Part shown: positions 39,722 to 49,445 of the stretch, in pieces
Layout: each line of letters opens with the position of its first letter
Position numbering within the stretch: the first letter of the stretch is position 1
NCBI RefSeq assembly: GCF_003058225.1
Contig: NZ_QBUG01000007.1
Coordinates: forward strand, 225,498 to 289,497
Source: Promicromonospora sp. AC04
GTDB taxonomy: Bacteria; Actinomycetota; Actinomycetes; Actinomycetales; Cellulomonadaceae
Length of the DNA: 64,000 bases
Reading direction: 5' to 3'
The notes under the pieces: model-generated
Databases searched by the model: none
What the model saw: only the letters and a program-made list of their open reading frames with translations
What the model was told of the DNA's origin: nothing
Translations under genes and position numbers: made by a program

Positions 39722-42700
39722 TCAGCAGCCCCCGAGGTCCCGCCATGGGCTCCGCCGGCCGTCGTCACCCGGCTCCTGGTCGCGGCTCCACCACTTGGCC
39801 TCCCAGCGGTGCCCGTCGTGGGCCACGGTGTCCCCGTCCGCGTAGACCCAGGTGGGGGTCCAGGCGCGGACCGGGCCGGCGTCGCACGCTACCCGGGGCC
39901 CGAGCTCGGCCCATGCGCCCCGCGCCGACTCGCCGGGGACGTCGCCCCGCGTCCACCACAGCGCGACGAAGACCCGCCCGTCGTAGCGCACCCGGTCGCC
40001 GGTGTCGTAGGTCGCCGTCGCGCTCCAGCGGTCCAGGGGGACGAGGCCGGTGAGCGCGACGTCGATGGCGTCCGCGGCGGCGTCGACGTCCTGCTGGGTG
40101 GCGGCCGCGTCGTCGAGGACGGCGGCGCCCTCCTCCAGGGCGTCGGCCAGCGGCGCAAAGGACGTCTCGGTCCACAGGTCGGAGTCCGTCTGCGCACCCC
40201 GCTCGGCCAGCAGCTCCAGGAGGGTGCGGTCCACGGTGCGCTCGAAGAGCTGGAGCTCTGCGACGTTGGCGTTGCCGCTCGGCGTGTAGAACCGCAGGTA
40301 CCGGTAGGCCGTGTCCGAGGTGACGGCTACGGTGTGCCAGGCCACGGACGTCACCCCCGAGACGGTCGCCAGGGTGTCCCACGCCGACCCGTCGTTCGAG
40401 CCCTGGACGAGGGCACCGTTGACGCGGGTGTAGTTGGTCCCGCCGGACCGCGGGAGGAGCCGGACGCCGCCGAGCGTCGTGGCCCCGCCCAGGCCGAGGT
40501 CGGCCCGCACCCAGCCGGCGCTGGTCGTGGTGTCCGGCGAGGTGGCCGGGTCGCCGTCGAACGCCTGCCACCCGTTGCCCGCGGCGTCGAGCTTTCCGTC
40601 CCAGGAGACCGAGGACGCGACGACCTGCGAGCGCCCGACCTCGATCCTCGGGTAGAGGGTGGCTTGTGGCACGAGCAGGTCGGCCGCGGCGACCAGGTCG
40701 CCGAGCAGCGCGATGCGGTCGGCGTCGGGGGCGGTCATGGCGGCGCGGATCTCGGCGACGCGCTCCAGGTACAGGTAGGAGCTCGCCCGGGTGGACCCCT
40801 CGGTGGAGACCACCTTGCCGTCGATGTACGCGTCCGTGTACTCCAGGTCGCCGTAGAGCTCGACCTCGGCGGCGTTGCCGCTCCACGCGGTGTCGTTGAT
40901 GATCCGCAGGTAGCGGTAGTGCGTCTCGCTCGCGGCACCCTCAGGCACGACGTCGACCCACGTGCCCGGAGCGGCGCCGGTCACCCGGCTGGTGAGGTTG
41001 GTCCATGCCTGCCCGTCCTGCGATCCCTGGACGTAGGTGCCGTTGAGCCGGGCGAACTGGCTGGACCGCGGGAGCATGAGGAGCTCCTCCGGCCGGACGC
41101 TCGCGCCCTCCCCCAGGTCGATCACGTAGTACGAACCCGTCGAGGTGTTGAGGTCGCCGTAGGTGGCGGGGTCGCCGTCGAAGAGGAGGTAGCCCACCTC
41201 GTCGGCGCCCAGTCCGGTGCCGGGCCACTGCTTGTCGGACGCGGTCACCGTCGCCAGCGCCGCGACGTCCACCTGCCGGTCGCGGTCGCCGGCCACGAAC
41301 AGCTTCGAGCCGTCCGTGGTCCCGTAGTGGGTCGGGCCGGCGGGGCCTGCGGCGCCGGTGCAGTCGACGGCCACGGTGACGGATCCGGTGTCGACGCCGG
41401 CCAGCTCGGCCGACGCGGACCAGGTCACGCCGTCCTCGCTGCTGGCCGCGACCCGCACGCCCTGGATCGTGACGTCGACGGCGCGCATCGGCTGCCTGGT
41501 CACGACCGTCGCGGTCGCGGTGTCGCCGACGGCGATCTTGCCTGCCACCGCGGAGTCGGCGCTCAGCGAGACCGACTCGACCTGGTTGCCGGCCTCGTGC
41601 CGGTCGCCGAAGACGTGGAACTCGCTCAGCTCGAACAGGTTCCGCACGATCCCGTACAGCACGTCGGGCTGGGGGTCCATGAGCTGCACCTTGAGATAGC
41701 GGAACCGCTCTTCCTGGAGGTCGGGTGCCACGTCCAGGGTGTTGTAGTCCTGCGTGTAGGCGGCGCCCCCTGGAGTCAGCCGGGTCCAGGTCTGCCCGTC
41801 GTCGGACCCGAAGACCGCGGAGGTCGCGAGCCGGTCGGCGAAGATGTTGCTCTGGAACCCGAACTTCGTCGCCGAGACCCGGTAGTCCGGCCCGAAGTCG
41901 AAGGTGTGCGACAGGTTCACGGCCTGGCCATACGAGGTGCCGGTCTGGTTGTCGCCGTCGACCAGCTTGGCGGCGTTCGTCCCCGCGGTCGAGGTCACCA
42001 CGCGCGCCGGGTAGTCCAGGCTCCCGTCCGCCACCCGTGGCGAGACGAGGCGCAGGGCGGCGGTCCGGGCGACGACGTCCTGCAGGGCGGCGAGGTACTC
42101 CGCTTCCGGGCCGTCCGCGAGCGCGGTGGCGTCGTCGACGGCCGCGGTGTACTCGGCCAGCGAGGCGGACTCGTACGTCTCGTCCGCGTCGTGACCCGCC
42201 GTCGCCAGGTCGAGGGCGCCGGCGCGATCGGCCGCCACCTCGATGCGCACCGGCAGTGCCGCGACGGTCGTGCCGTCGGAGGCGACGACCACCACGTCGG
42301 CGGTGCCCGCGGCGGCGGGGTGCCAGGTCAGGGTGCCGGTGGCCGCGTCGATCGCGGCGCCGTCGGGCAGGCCCGTCGCGGAGTAGGTGACGGTGCCGGC
42401 GCCGCCCGTGTCCGTGGCGGTGACTGGCACACTCAGGTCGGAGCCGGCGTAGCCGACGACAAGTCGCCTCCCCGTGCCGCCGTCGAACACCGGAGGTGTC
42501 AGGTGGTCGGCCGCCGCGGTGTCGACGTGGTCGATGTCCACCGTCGCGCCCGAGCCCTTGACCTCGATGAAGAGGATGTCGGCCAGGGACCGCGGCACGG
42601 TGACGTAGCGCCACTGGCCACCGGTGTCCGGCAGGACGACCGTCTCGTCCAGCCCGGAGGTCAGGTGCATGCGCGCCTCACCGGTGGTGCGGATGCGGAA

Positions 42701-44290
42701 CCCGGCCAGCGTGCGCGACGTCGACCCGCTCAGGTAGGCGATCTTCGACCCCTGGGAGGTCGCGGCCAGCCGGACGTACCCGGTTTCGCCGTCGCGCGCC
42801 GTCTCGGCCTGGCCGGCCAGGTGCGTGTAGCGGTCCTCGACCTCGAGGGTGGTGCCGCTGGCCGGGAGCGCGGGCACGCTCTCGCCGGCCGCCTCGGCCG
42901 GGACGTACAGCCAGAAGTCGCCGCCGCCGTCCACGTTGTCCCAGGGATTGTTGAGGGTGCCGCCGTAGTACCAGAGCGGTCCCGGGCGCTTGGCGTAGGC
43001 CTCGGCGTAGTAGGGCGCGATCTGCGCGACGTCCTCGCCGCGGGCGTACGTGTAGTAGTAGTACGGCTCCCAGAAGCTCGCCGTGTTGTACCGGCCGCGG
43101 TAGGCGTTCGAGATGTGGTTGTACGTGTCCCGGATCGTGCCGTCCGGCGAGATCGCGTATGCGACCGGGGTCCAGTCCGTGTCGTAGCCCTGCATGAACC
43201 GCCAGAAGTAGTCGGCCGCCGCGAGGATCCGGTCGTTCAGGTACTCGTACGGGCCGACGGCGTCCGGGGCGTCCGAGACGGTGCCCGCCACCGGGTCCAC
43301 CGTGGTGCCCTGCGCCAGCAGCATGCGCGAGAGCATTACCGCGTTGGTGAGGTCGCCGCCGCCGTGCGCCTGGTCGCGGCCCATCTCCACGTGCTGGACG
43401 TGCGGGTCGTCGATCTGCTCGCCGGTGGCGTCGTTGCGGTCGACCCAGCGGAACAGCCGCGAGATCGAGCCGTTGAAGCCCTGGTCCTTCGCCGTCGAGT
43501 TCACGGTGAACCACTCGACCTTCTCGTTGTACAGCGCGCGGTCGTCCATGAAGATGGCGCCGGCCATCGAGCCCAGCAGCGGGTAGTTGTGCTGGTTCAT
43601 GAAGTGGTCCGGGGAGCTCTGGAAGGTCTCGATGGACGGCATGACCAGGTTGGCGGTGAACGCCTGGGTGTCGGCGTCCGTCCAGGGGTGCTGCTCGTCC
43701 GCGCACGAGCTGTAGCGCAGGATCTCCGCCGCCGTGACCATCCGGTTCAGCGGGATGCCCGTGTGGATGTGCGAGTCCGTGAAGTACTGGTACTTCGCGG
43801 GGTCCATCTGCTCCCAGATGCGGATGATGTCCAGCGCGTTCTTGCGGTAGACCTCCTGGCCCGTCAGCACGTACAGGATCGCCTGCGTGTACGCCTTGAG
43901 CCCGTCGGCGATGAACCGGGAGTTGAAGCCCTGGCTGTTGAACGCGTCCGAGGCGGGCTTGGTCGGGTCGGTGGCCGAGCGGTTCGACGACGTGACGGTG
44001 GTCGCGGCCGCGCTCGACCGCTGCATCCCTTCGAGGTAGCCGGTCCACGGCTGGGCGCCGGCCGCGATCTGGTCGCGGGCGTTCTCCAGGACCGGTGCGG
44101 TGAGGCCGACGCCGGGGTGGGTGAACCCCGCGTCGCTGACCGTGCTGGTCAGCTGGACCTCGCAGGCCGCTGCCTCGGCGGCGGTGGCCGTGGCGATCGC
44201 GGGCGCGGGGACCAGCCCCGCGACGACTACGGCCGCCGTGCTGATCAGTGCGGCGGCTCTGGTGCGCAGCCCGGACATACCTTGCCTCAT
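39722..44290 (-). CDS. secreted multimodular alginate-lyase-family enzyme with F5/8-type and CBM5/12 modules
   Basis: A 1522-residue secreted protein. Start ATG 44290 with GGAGGGGAA upstream; the frame extends to 44353 without such a site. Order: signal peptide (1-40); alpha/alpha-barrel lyase domain of the alginate-lyase superfamily (about 55-430) with HFMNQHNYPLLGSMAGAIFM and QHVEMGRDQAHGGGDL holding the likely Asn/His/Tyr catalytic set; carbohydrate-binding-type sandwich; Ig-like putative-binding domain (about 640-720); F5/8-type C discoidin-like modules (around 800-930, 1050-1165, 1235-1370); short helical FIVAR-like linkers; and two CBM5/12 chitin-type modules (about 1419-1465 and 1475-1522, each with an AKWW/ALWW core). 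The target is a glycan outside the cell; actual sugar unknown. Two overlapping LacI-type sites lie upstream. Confidence 0.85.
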   Translation of the reverse strand: MRQGMSGLRTRAAALISTAAVVVAGLVPAPAIATATAAEAAACEVQLTSTVSDAGFTHPGVGLTAPVLENARDQIAAGAQPWTGYLEGMQRSSAAATTVTSSNRSATDPTKPASDAFNSQGFNSRFIADGLKAYTQAILYVLTGQEVYRKNALDIIRIWEQMDPAKYQYFTDSHIHTGIPLNRMVTAAEILRYSSCADEQHPWTDADTQAFTANLVMPSIETFQSSPDHFMNQHNYPLLGSMAGAIFMDDRALYNEKVEWFTVNSTAKDQGFNGSISRLFRWVDRNDATGEQIDDPHVQHVEMGRDQAHGGGDLTNAVMLSRMLLAQGTTVDPVAGTVSDAPDAVGPYEYLNDRILAAADYFWRFMQGYDTDWTPVAYAISPDGTIRDTYNHISNAYRGRYNTASFWEPYYYYTYARGEDVAQIAPYYAEAYAKRPGPLWYYGGTLNNPWDNVDGGGDFWLYVPAEAAGESVPALPASGTTLEVEDRYTHLAGQAETARDGETGYVRLAATSQGSKIAYLSGSTSRTLAGFRIRTTGEARMHLTSGLDETVVLPDTGGQWRYVTVPRSLADILFIEVKGSGATVDIDHVDTAAADHLTPPVFDGGTGRRLVVGYAGSDLSVPVTATDTGGAGTVTYSATGLPDGAAIDAATGTLTWHPAAAGTADVVVVASDGTTVAALPVRIEVAADRAGALDLATAGHDADETYESASLAEYTAAVDDATALADGPEAEYLAALQDVVARTAALRLVSPRVADGSLDYPARVVTSTAGTNAAKLVDGDNQTGTSYGQAVNLSHTFDFGPDYRVSATKFGFQSNIFADRLATSAVFGSDDGQTWTRLTPGGAAYTQDYNTLDVAPDLQEERFRYLKVQLMDPQPDVLYGIVRNLFELSEFHVFGDRHEAGNQVESVSLSADSAVAGKIAVGDTATATVVTRQPMRAVDVTIQGVRVAASSEDGVTWSASAELAGVDTGSVTVAVDCTGAAGPAGPTHYGTTDGSKLFVAGDRDRQVDVAALATVTASDKQWPGTGLGADEVGYLLFDGDPATYGDLNTSTGSYYVIDLGEGASVRPEELLMLPRSSQFARLNGTYVQGSQDGQAWTNLTSRVTGAAPGTWVDVVPEGAASETHYRYLRIINDTAWSGNAAEVELYGDLEYTDAYIDGKVVSTEGSTRASSYLYLERVAEIRAAMTAPDADRIALLGDLVAAADLLVPQATLYPRIEVGRSQVVASSVSWDGKLDAAGNGWQAFDGDPATSPDTTTSAGWVRADLGLGGATTLGGVRLLPRSGGTNYTRVNGALVQGSNDGSAWDTLATVSGVTSVAWHTVAVTSDTAYRYLRFYTPSGNANVAELQLFERTVDRTLLELLAERGAQTDSDLWTETSFAPLADALEEGAAVLDDAAATQQDVDAAADAIDVALTGLVPLDRWSATATYDTGDRVRYDGRVFVALWWTRGDVPGESARGAWAELGPRVACDAGPVRAWTPTWVYADGDTVAHDGHRWEAKWWSRDQEPGDDGRRSPWRDLGGC

Positions 44291-44364
44291 CGCGTTCCCC
44301 TCCACGGCCGCGGCGTCGCGGCCGTACGCGGCCTCTGACCGCGGGTTCGTCACTTCATCGTGAG

Positions 44365-44398
44365 CGGGATATCGTTATCCCGGGAATACGTTATCCCG
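44365..44398. promoter_or_regulatory. two overlapping LacI-family operators upstream of the lyase gene
   Basis: CGGGATATCGTTATCCCG (44365-44382) and CGGGAATACGTTATCCCG (44381-44398) share two bases. Both match the 18-base word seen at 49422, 53869 and 53961. They lie 75-108 bases upstream of the lyase ATG. Confidence 0.8.
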
Positions 44399-44488
44399 AC
44401 GTACCGGACAGCACAAGGGGTCTCGCGCTCCCGGGTCCCATCGGTGCCGAACAGCAGGTTAACGATGAGTCTCCACACCGAACCCCGG

Positions 44489-44550
44489 CGCCGAACCGAA
44501 ACGACACGCCGAATAGCTGATCGGCACGGGCGTGTCATTTCGGTTCGGCG
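44489..44550. terminator. 22-bp-stem hairpin built from the dispersed CCGAACCG repeat
   Basis: CGCCGAACCGAAACGACACG plus CC pairs, with one mismatch, with 44529-44550 around 18 bases. It lies 43 bases past the GH43 stop and before the lyase promoter, so it probably separates the two transcripts. Additional repeat core at 44566-44580. Confidence 0.7.
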
Positions 44551-44592
44551 CACCGGAGCGTGAGCAAGTTGCGGTTCGGCACCGAGCGTGGG

Positions 44593-46266
44593 CTAGCCGA
44601 TCGCGGGCCACTCCTGGCCTGGGGAGACCCGCAGGGCCCAGCCGGAGAAGTCGGCGGTGAAGGCGCCGTCGACGAGGTCTACGGCGCTGATCCCCACGAA
44701 GGCGCCGGTGAACCGCAGGCGCCCACCGAAGTCGTCGGACAGCTCGCTGAAGTCCACGTCCGGCCCGACCTGGGCCCACTGCCCCTCGCCGCTCACTGAC
44801 GACAGCCGGGCCGTGGCGCCGTCGATCTGTGCCCGCAGGCGGACCGGCCCGTCGGCGAGGTCCGCGGTCGCCAGCACCCGGGCGCCGTCGGGATGCCCGT
44901 GCTCCAGGACGAGCACACGACGCCCCGACCCGCGCCACTGCTGGCCCGCCTGGGGCTGCCCGGCGGGCTCGGCCCAGGTGACGTGGAGCCGGTAGTACGA
45001 GGCGGTGTCGTACCAGAGCACGAGGCCCGCGGACTCGGTGTGCGTCGTCGGGCGCGCCTCGACGGTCACCTCGATCTCGGCCCGGTGCTCGGTGAGCCGC
45101 TGCGCCAGTAGCGACTGCTGCCACAGCGACTCCGGACCCATCCGCCCGCGCAGGCGGACCCAGCCCGGCCGAGCGGTCGTGTCGATCCAGTCTCCCGCCG
45201 GCTCGCGCAGGGTCGACCAGGGCCACGCCGGCGCCACGTCGAGCCCGGCCGGGCAGTCCCCCAGGACGGCCGGCGGCGGAGCCGCGACGTCGGGCACCGT
45301 CACGAAGGTCTGGGGGTGCCAGCCGCCCTGCGCGAGCCGCGGCCAGCCGTCCACCCAGACGATCTCCTGGACCGCGGTCTCCCGGCCCAGGGGGTTGCGG
45401 GGCCCGTCGGGCGTGGGCACCGGCCGGGACGCCAGGTGGGTCAGGTACCACTCGCCCGACGGCGCCTGGACCAGCTCGCCGTGGCCGGCCTTCTGCAGCG
45501 GGACCGCCGGGTCGTCCCGCGACGTGAGCAGCGGGACGTCGTCCACCTCGTAGGGCCCCGTCAGCGAGCGGGAGCGGGCGACCAGCACCCCGTGCTCCAC
45601 CCCCGTGCCGCCCTGGGCGAGCAGGAGGTAGAACCAGCCGTCCTTGACCGTGATCTTGGGTCCCTCGACGAGCTCGTCGCGCTGGAGCAGCAGGTGGGTG
45701 GGGCCGACGGCGCGCACCCGGCCGACGTCCGGCAGGCCGCCGTCCCGGGAGCCGCCCTCGGGCCCGCCCGCCGGCGGCACCTCGAGCTCGGTGAGCACTA
45801 TGCCGTCGAACCGCCGTCCGCCGACCCGCGAGTCGTTCTGCAGGTTGAGCAGGTAGTGCCGCCCCTCGTGGTGCAGCAGCGACGGGTCGAAGCCGTGGCC
45901 CGGCACCCGGGCCGGCTCCGACCAGGGCCCCGAGACGTCCGGCGCCGTGGCCACGTACGTCTCCAGGTCGAAGTACCGGCGACCGAGCGAGCGGACTATC
46001 GAGTACACGACCCAGAACAGCCCGTCCGAGTGGCTCAGCGCCGGCGCCCAGATCCCGGCCGAGTCGGGCACCCCGAGCAGCGACCGGCCGGGGACGGCGC
46101 TGTCGACCGCGCCGGCCTGCTCCCAGTCGGCGAGGTTCCGGGACCGGAACAGCGGGATCGTGGGGAACCACTCGAACGAGCTGGTGGCGAGGTAGTACCA
46201 CTCCCCCACCCGGATCACCGAGGGGTCGGGCGCGAATCCGCGCACGACGGGGTTCACAACACGCAC
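44593..46266 (-). CDS. GH43 beta-xylosidase/arabinofuranosidase-like enzyme
   Basis: A 557-residue cytosolic enzyme without signal peptide. The five-bladed propeller starts NPVVRGFAPDPSVIRVGEWY with the catalytic base Asp14; SAGIWAPAL and HGFDPSLLHHEGRHYLLN (pKa-modulating Asp) follow, with LVEGPKI providing the acid Glu. From about residue 350 a C-terminal beta-sandwich (ESAGLVLWYDTASYYRLHV) as in GH43 subfamilies 10-12. Such enzymes remove xylose or arabinose from oligosaccharides. GTG start 46266 lies 9 bases after the GH36 stop, with GGAGGA. Third gene of the glycosidase operon. Confidence 0.9.
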   Translation of the reverse strand: MRVVNPVVRGFAPDPSVIRVGEWYYLATSSFEWFPTIPLFRSRNLADWEQAGAVDSAVPGRSLLGVPDSAGIWAPALSHSDGLFWVVYSIVRSLGRRYFDLETYVATAPDVSGPWSEPARVPGHGFDPSLLHHEGRHYLLNLQNDSRVGGRRFDGIVLTELEVPPAGGPEGGSRDGGLPDVGRVRAVGPTHLLLQRDELVEGPKITVKDGWFYLLLAQGGTGVEHGVLVARSRSLTGPYEVDDVPLLTSRDDPAVPLQKAGHGELVQAPSGEWYLTHLASRPVPTPDGPRNPLGRETAVQEIVWVDGWPRLAQGGWHPQTFVTVPDVAAPPPAVLGDCPAGLDVAPAWPWSTLREPAGDWIDTTARPGWVRLRGRMGPESLWQQSLLAQRLTEHRAEIEVTVEARPTTHTESAGLVLWYDTASYYRLHVTWAEPAGQPQAGQQWRGSGRRVLVLEHGHPDGARVLATADLADGPVRLRAQIDGATARLSSVSGEGQWAQVGPDVDFSELSDDFGGRLRFTGAFVGISAVDLVDGAFTADFSGWALRVSPGQEWPAIG

Positions 46267-46275
46267 AGGTCCTCC

Positions 46276-48453
46276 TCAGCGTGGGGCGACGGAGACGCGC
46301 AGGAGGCGCGCCGTCATCGGGGCGGGGAGCTTGATCTCGAGCGAGCGGCCGTCGTCGGCCAGGGCGATCGAGTCGTCGTGCCAGGCCGGGTAGAGCACCT
46401 CGGCCTCGCCGACGGCGCGCAGCCCCGGCAGCGGCAGCCGGACGACGTCGGCGCCGCCGGGCTCGATGCCGCGACGGCTTACCGCGAGGTAGAGGTCGGA
46501 GCCGTCGCGCGCGCCCAGGACGACCCAGGGATCGCGCCAGCCGGGCAGGCCGAGCGGCCAGACCGGCACCGATCGGGCGATCGCGGGCCGCAGGGCCCGG
46601 TACACCGCGAGCGCCTCCCGGACGACCGCACGCTGCCCGGTGTCGAGCGTGTCGATCCGGCCCGCGAGGTGGATGCGCGCCAGCATGGCTGTGACGAGGG
46701 AGAACGCCAGCTCCTCCTGGCTCATCGACCCCTCGACCGAGGCCCAGACGCCCGCCTGCTCCGGGGTGATGGCGAGCGGCGCCGCCGCGGCCACCGGTGG
46801 GACGAGCCGGAAGTCCTGCTGGTCCGTGAGCGACTGGACCGGGAACACGGACCCGCTCGCCGCGTCCGTGCGCGACCCGCCCGCGGCGCAGCCCTCGACC
46901 ACGAGGCCGGGGTGCCGGCCCATCACGTCCGTCACCCAGGCGAGGAATGCGCGGCCGTGCCCGAGGAGCCCGGCTCCGAACGGCTCACCCGAGCCGCCGT
47001 CGGTCCCGGGGCCGATGTCGACGTTGTAGTCGAGCTTGAGGTACTCGAGCCCGAACTGGCCGACGAGGCGGTCCACCACCTCGTCGAGGTGGGCGCGGGC
47101 CGCCGGGTGGCGCAGGTCGAGCTGGTAGCGGCCCCATTCGGCGACCCGCCGGCCGTCGCGCTGGAAGAAGGCTTCGGCGGGCAGCTCGTTCGCGACCGGG
47201 CTGCGGACCCCGACGACCTCGGGCTCGAGCCAGAGCCCCGGCTTCATGCCGAGCTCGCGGATGCGGCCGATGACGGCGTCGAGCCCGCCGTCGGGGAACC
47301 GGTTGGTGGACGGCTCCCAGGCGCCGACGGAGTCCCACCAGCCGCCGGACTCGTCGTCGTACCAGCCGGCGTCGATCACGTAGTACTCGGCGCCGAGGTC
47401 CGCGGCCGCCTCGATCAGCGGCAGCTCGCGTTCGGTGGTCGGGTCGGACATGAGCGCGTTGAGGAAGTCGTTGTAGACCACGGGGAGCCCGGTGTGGTCC
47501 GGGTGCGGGCGCCGGGTACGACGGCGGTGGGTGGTCAGCGCCGCCCCGACCGAACCGAGGGCCGTGCTGGTGTCGTCCGAGCCCGGCACCACCGCGAGCG
47601 AGACCGGGACCGTGGCGAAGGTGTCGCCCGGCGCAAGCGTCGCGGCCCACTGGTGCTCGTGCGACGTCGGGCCGAGGACGGCGAGGTAGACGTCCCCGTA
47701 CCGGTCCCCCAGCTCCGCGTGCCACGCGGAGCTCGACTCGATCTGCCAGGCCAGCATGCGGCCGGTCCGCGAGTCCTCGACGATGCCGAGCGGGAGGTGC
47801 TCCGACGTCGACCACGCACCGGTCGAGGTGAGGCTCACGCGGTTCTTCGACCCGACCTGGTTGAACCGGGTCATGCCCACGTCGTAGAGGCCCCGCTCCG
47901 CCAGGGTCGAGCGCCGCCAGCGGAACTCGCCGCTCCAGGGGTTCGCCGCCTCCCATACGGCGAGCTCGTCCTCCCACCGCGCGCCGTGGCCCAGGCCGGA
48001 CACGACCCCGGTCGTGGCGTAGTCCACCGTTACCGCGCGGTCGGTGGTCAGCTCTGCCCAGGACCGCAGCACGGGGGTCCCGTCCGCCAGCTCGAGGTGG
48101 ACCACCGCGCGCAGCCCCGAGTCGCCGTCGGCCAGGCGCAGCCGCAGACGGCGGACCGGGCCGGCCTGCTCCTCCTCCAGGTCGACGAGCCGCATCCGCT
48201 GCGCGGCCGCGCCGTCGACGTGCCGCTTGCCCGAGGTGCCGACCCGGCCGTCGCCGGCGAGCGCGACCTCGAGGACGGGCAGCGCGGACCGGCGCAGGCC
48301 GAGCTGGTCCGGCCCGTCCTCGGCGGTGTGCCACAGCGCCACGAGGCGCGGGGGCGTGCGCGGGCCGTGGGCGATCAGGAGCCGCAGGACGTCGTTGCCC
48401 CACTCGACGCTGCTCTCGGAGTCGTCCGCCAGGCCCGGGAGGGTGACGCTCAT
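46276..48453 (-). CDS. alpha-galactosidase, GH36
   Basis: A 725-residue cytosolic enzyme of normal GH36 length. An N-terminal beta-supersandwich (about 1-310) is followed by the TIM barrel with YYVIDAGWYDDESGGWW, KPGLWLEPEVVG, GLEYLKLDYNVDIGPG holding the nucleophile Asp (about residue 473), and VVEGCAAGGSRTDAASGSVF with the acid/base Asp (about 524). A C-terminal beta domain ends the protein. It releases galactose from alpha-galactosides taken up by the cell. The ATG at 48453 overlaps the preceding GH43-like gene by ATGA. Confidence 0.93.
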   Translation of the reverse strand: MSVTLPGLADDSESSVEWGNDVLRLLIAHGPRTPPRLVALWHTAEDGPDQLGLRRSALPVLEVALAGDGRVGTSGKRHVDGAAAQRMRLVDLEEEQAGPVRRLRLRLADGDSGLRAVVHLELADGTPVLRSWAELTTDRAVTVDYATTGVVSGLGHGARWEDELAVWEAANPWSGEFRWRRSTLAERGLYDVGMTRFNQVGSKNRVSLTSTGAWSTSEHLPLGIVEDSRTGRMLAWQIESSSAWHAELGDRYGDVYLAVLGPTSHEHQWAATLAPGDTFATVPVSLAVVPGSDDTSTALGSVGAALTTHRRRTRRPHPDHTGLPVVYNDFLNALMSDPTTERELPLIEAAADLGAEYYVIDAGWYDDESGGWWDSVGAWEPSTNRFPDGGLDAVIGRIRELGMKPGLWLEPEVVGVRSPVANELPAEAFFQRDGRRVAEWGRYQLDLRHPAARAHLDEVVDRLVGQFGLEYLKLDYNVDIGPGTDGGSGEPFGAGLLGHGRAFLAWVTDVMGRHPGLVVEGCAAGGSRTDAASGSVFPVQSLTDQQDFRLVPPVAAAAPLAITPEQAGVWASVEGSMSQEELAFSLVTAMLARIHLAGRIDTLDTGQRAVVREALAVYRALRPAIARSVPVWPLGLPGWRDPWVVLGARDGSDLYLAVSRRGIEPGGADVVRLPLPGLRAVGEAEVLYPAWHDDSIALADDGRSLEIKLPAPMTARLLRVSVAPR

Positions 48454-49406
48454 GCGGTCACCCCGGTGACGCCGTCGACCGTCCAGGTGTCCCGCCACTC
48501 CAGCTGCGCCGCGCCGTCGGCGATCCGCACCGGGAGCCAGACCGGCACGGAATGGAACAGGTCGTCCCTGTCCCACCGGTCGCCGACGTAGACGTGGCTC
48601 GTGGTCTGCGTGCCCTGCACGGTCACGATCGTCGAGATCTGCGAGTCGTACGTGGCCGACCCCGGCGGCGCGATGTCCGCCCAGTCGCTCCACGGCCCGG
48701 CGAGCGACGCAGCGGTCGCCACCTTGTTGTCGTTCGTGGACCAGCCCGTCAGGTCCGACCCGAACAGGTAGTAGAGGCCGTCCACCTTCACCAGCGCCGG
48801 CGACTCGTACCCGTGCGGGCCCGCCGGATGATCGCTGGGCGGCGTGAGCGTGGTCGAGACGATCTCCTCGACCGCCAGGTAGTCGGCGGACAGCCGGTAG
48901 ACGTGCAGGCCGTGCTCGCGGTCCTCCGACAGCAGGTACCCGGTGCCGTCGTCGTCCGCGAAGACGCCGATGTCCCGGCTGATGTTGCCCAGGGGGCGCT
49001 CGCTGCGCAGGTACGTGTACGGGCCCTCGGGCCGGTCGGCCACGGCCCAGCCCACGCGGGCGTAGGCGTAGTCCGCTGACTCGATGTGCAGGAACATCAC
49101 GTACGTCCCGGCCGGGTTGCGCAGCACCTTGGGCCGCTCGACCACCCGCCCGGGGGCGAGGTCGGGGACGTCCGGCGAGACCGGGAGGGCATGCCCGTGC
49201 GCGGTCCAGGTCGCCAGGTCGGGTGACGAGTAGCAGGCCACTCCCCCGAAGAGCCCAGCGGCGGTCTTGTCCTCGCCCCAGGCGTAGAACCGGTCGCCGA
49301 ACTTCTGGATGCCGACGCCGTGGAGCTGGGCGACGGCGCCCTGGTCGTCGACGAAGAGCCGTCCTGGCGCGATGACGCCACGCGGGGCCCGCGGATGGGT
49401 GGACAC
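48450..49406 (-). CDS. GH43-like five-bladed propeller glycosidase
   Basis: A 318-residue cytosolic protein, GTG start 49406 with AGGAGG 4 bases upstream. GAVAQLHGVGIQKFGDRFYA followed by WGED, then RVVERPKVLRNPAGTYVMFL and GPHGYESPALVKVDGLYYLF, fit propeller blades of clan GH-F enzymes similar to the GH43 galactan-active and related subfamilies. The putative general acid is the Glu in VVERPKV or YESPAL. Substrate not certain; galactan or arabinogalactan side chains would agree with the GH36 partner. First gene of the operon, 39 bases from the divergent lacI gene. Confidence 0.82.
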   Translation of the reverse strand: MSTHPRAPRGVIAPGRLFVDDQGAVAQLHGVGIQKFGDRFYAWGEDKTAAGLFGGVACYSSPDLATWTAHGHALPVSPDVPDLAPGRVVERPKVLRNPAGTYVMFLHIESADYAYARVGWAVADRPEGPYTYLRSERPLGNISRDIGVFADDDGTGYLLSEDREHGLHVYRLSADYLAVEEIVSTTLTPPSDHPAGPHGYESPALVKVDGLYYLFGSDLTGWSTNDNKVATAASLAGPWSDWADIAPPGSATYDSQISTIVTVQGTQTTSHVYVGDRWDRDDLFHSVPVWLPVRIADGAAQLEWRDTWTVDGVTGVTA

Positions 49407-49421
49407 ACTGCCTCCTAAATC

Positions 49422-49439
49422 GGGGAAAACGTTATCAAC
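49422..49439. promoter_or_regulatory. LacI-family operator between GH43 and lacI
   Basis: GGGGAAAACGTTATCAAC, a degenerate copy of CGGGANAACGTTATCCCG. It occupies most of the 39-base gap between the two divergent start codons. Confidence 0.75.
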
Positions 49440-49445
49440 TGCCGT

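Noticed and set aside
39707-44338. 1543-codon open frame on the plus strand
   Set aside because: Mirror frame of the lyase gene, with Gly/Arg/Val-biased composition and no family motifs; caused by high GC.
45316-48591. 1091-codon open frame on the plus strand
   Set aside because: Antisense shadow of the GH43 and GH36 genes, with Arg/Gly/Asp-rich nonsense composition.
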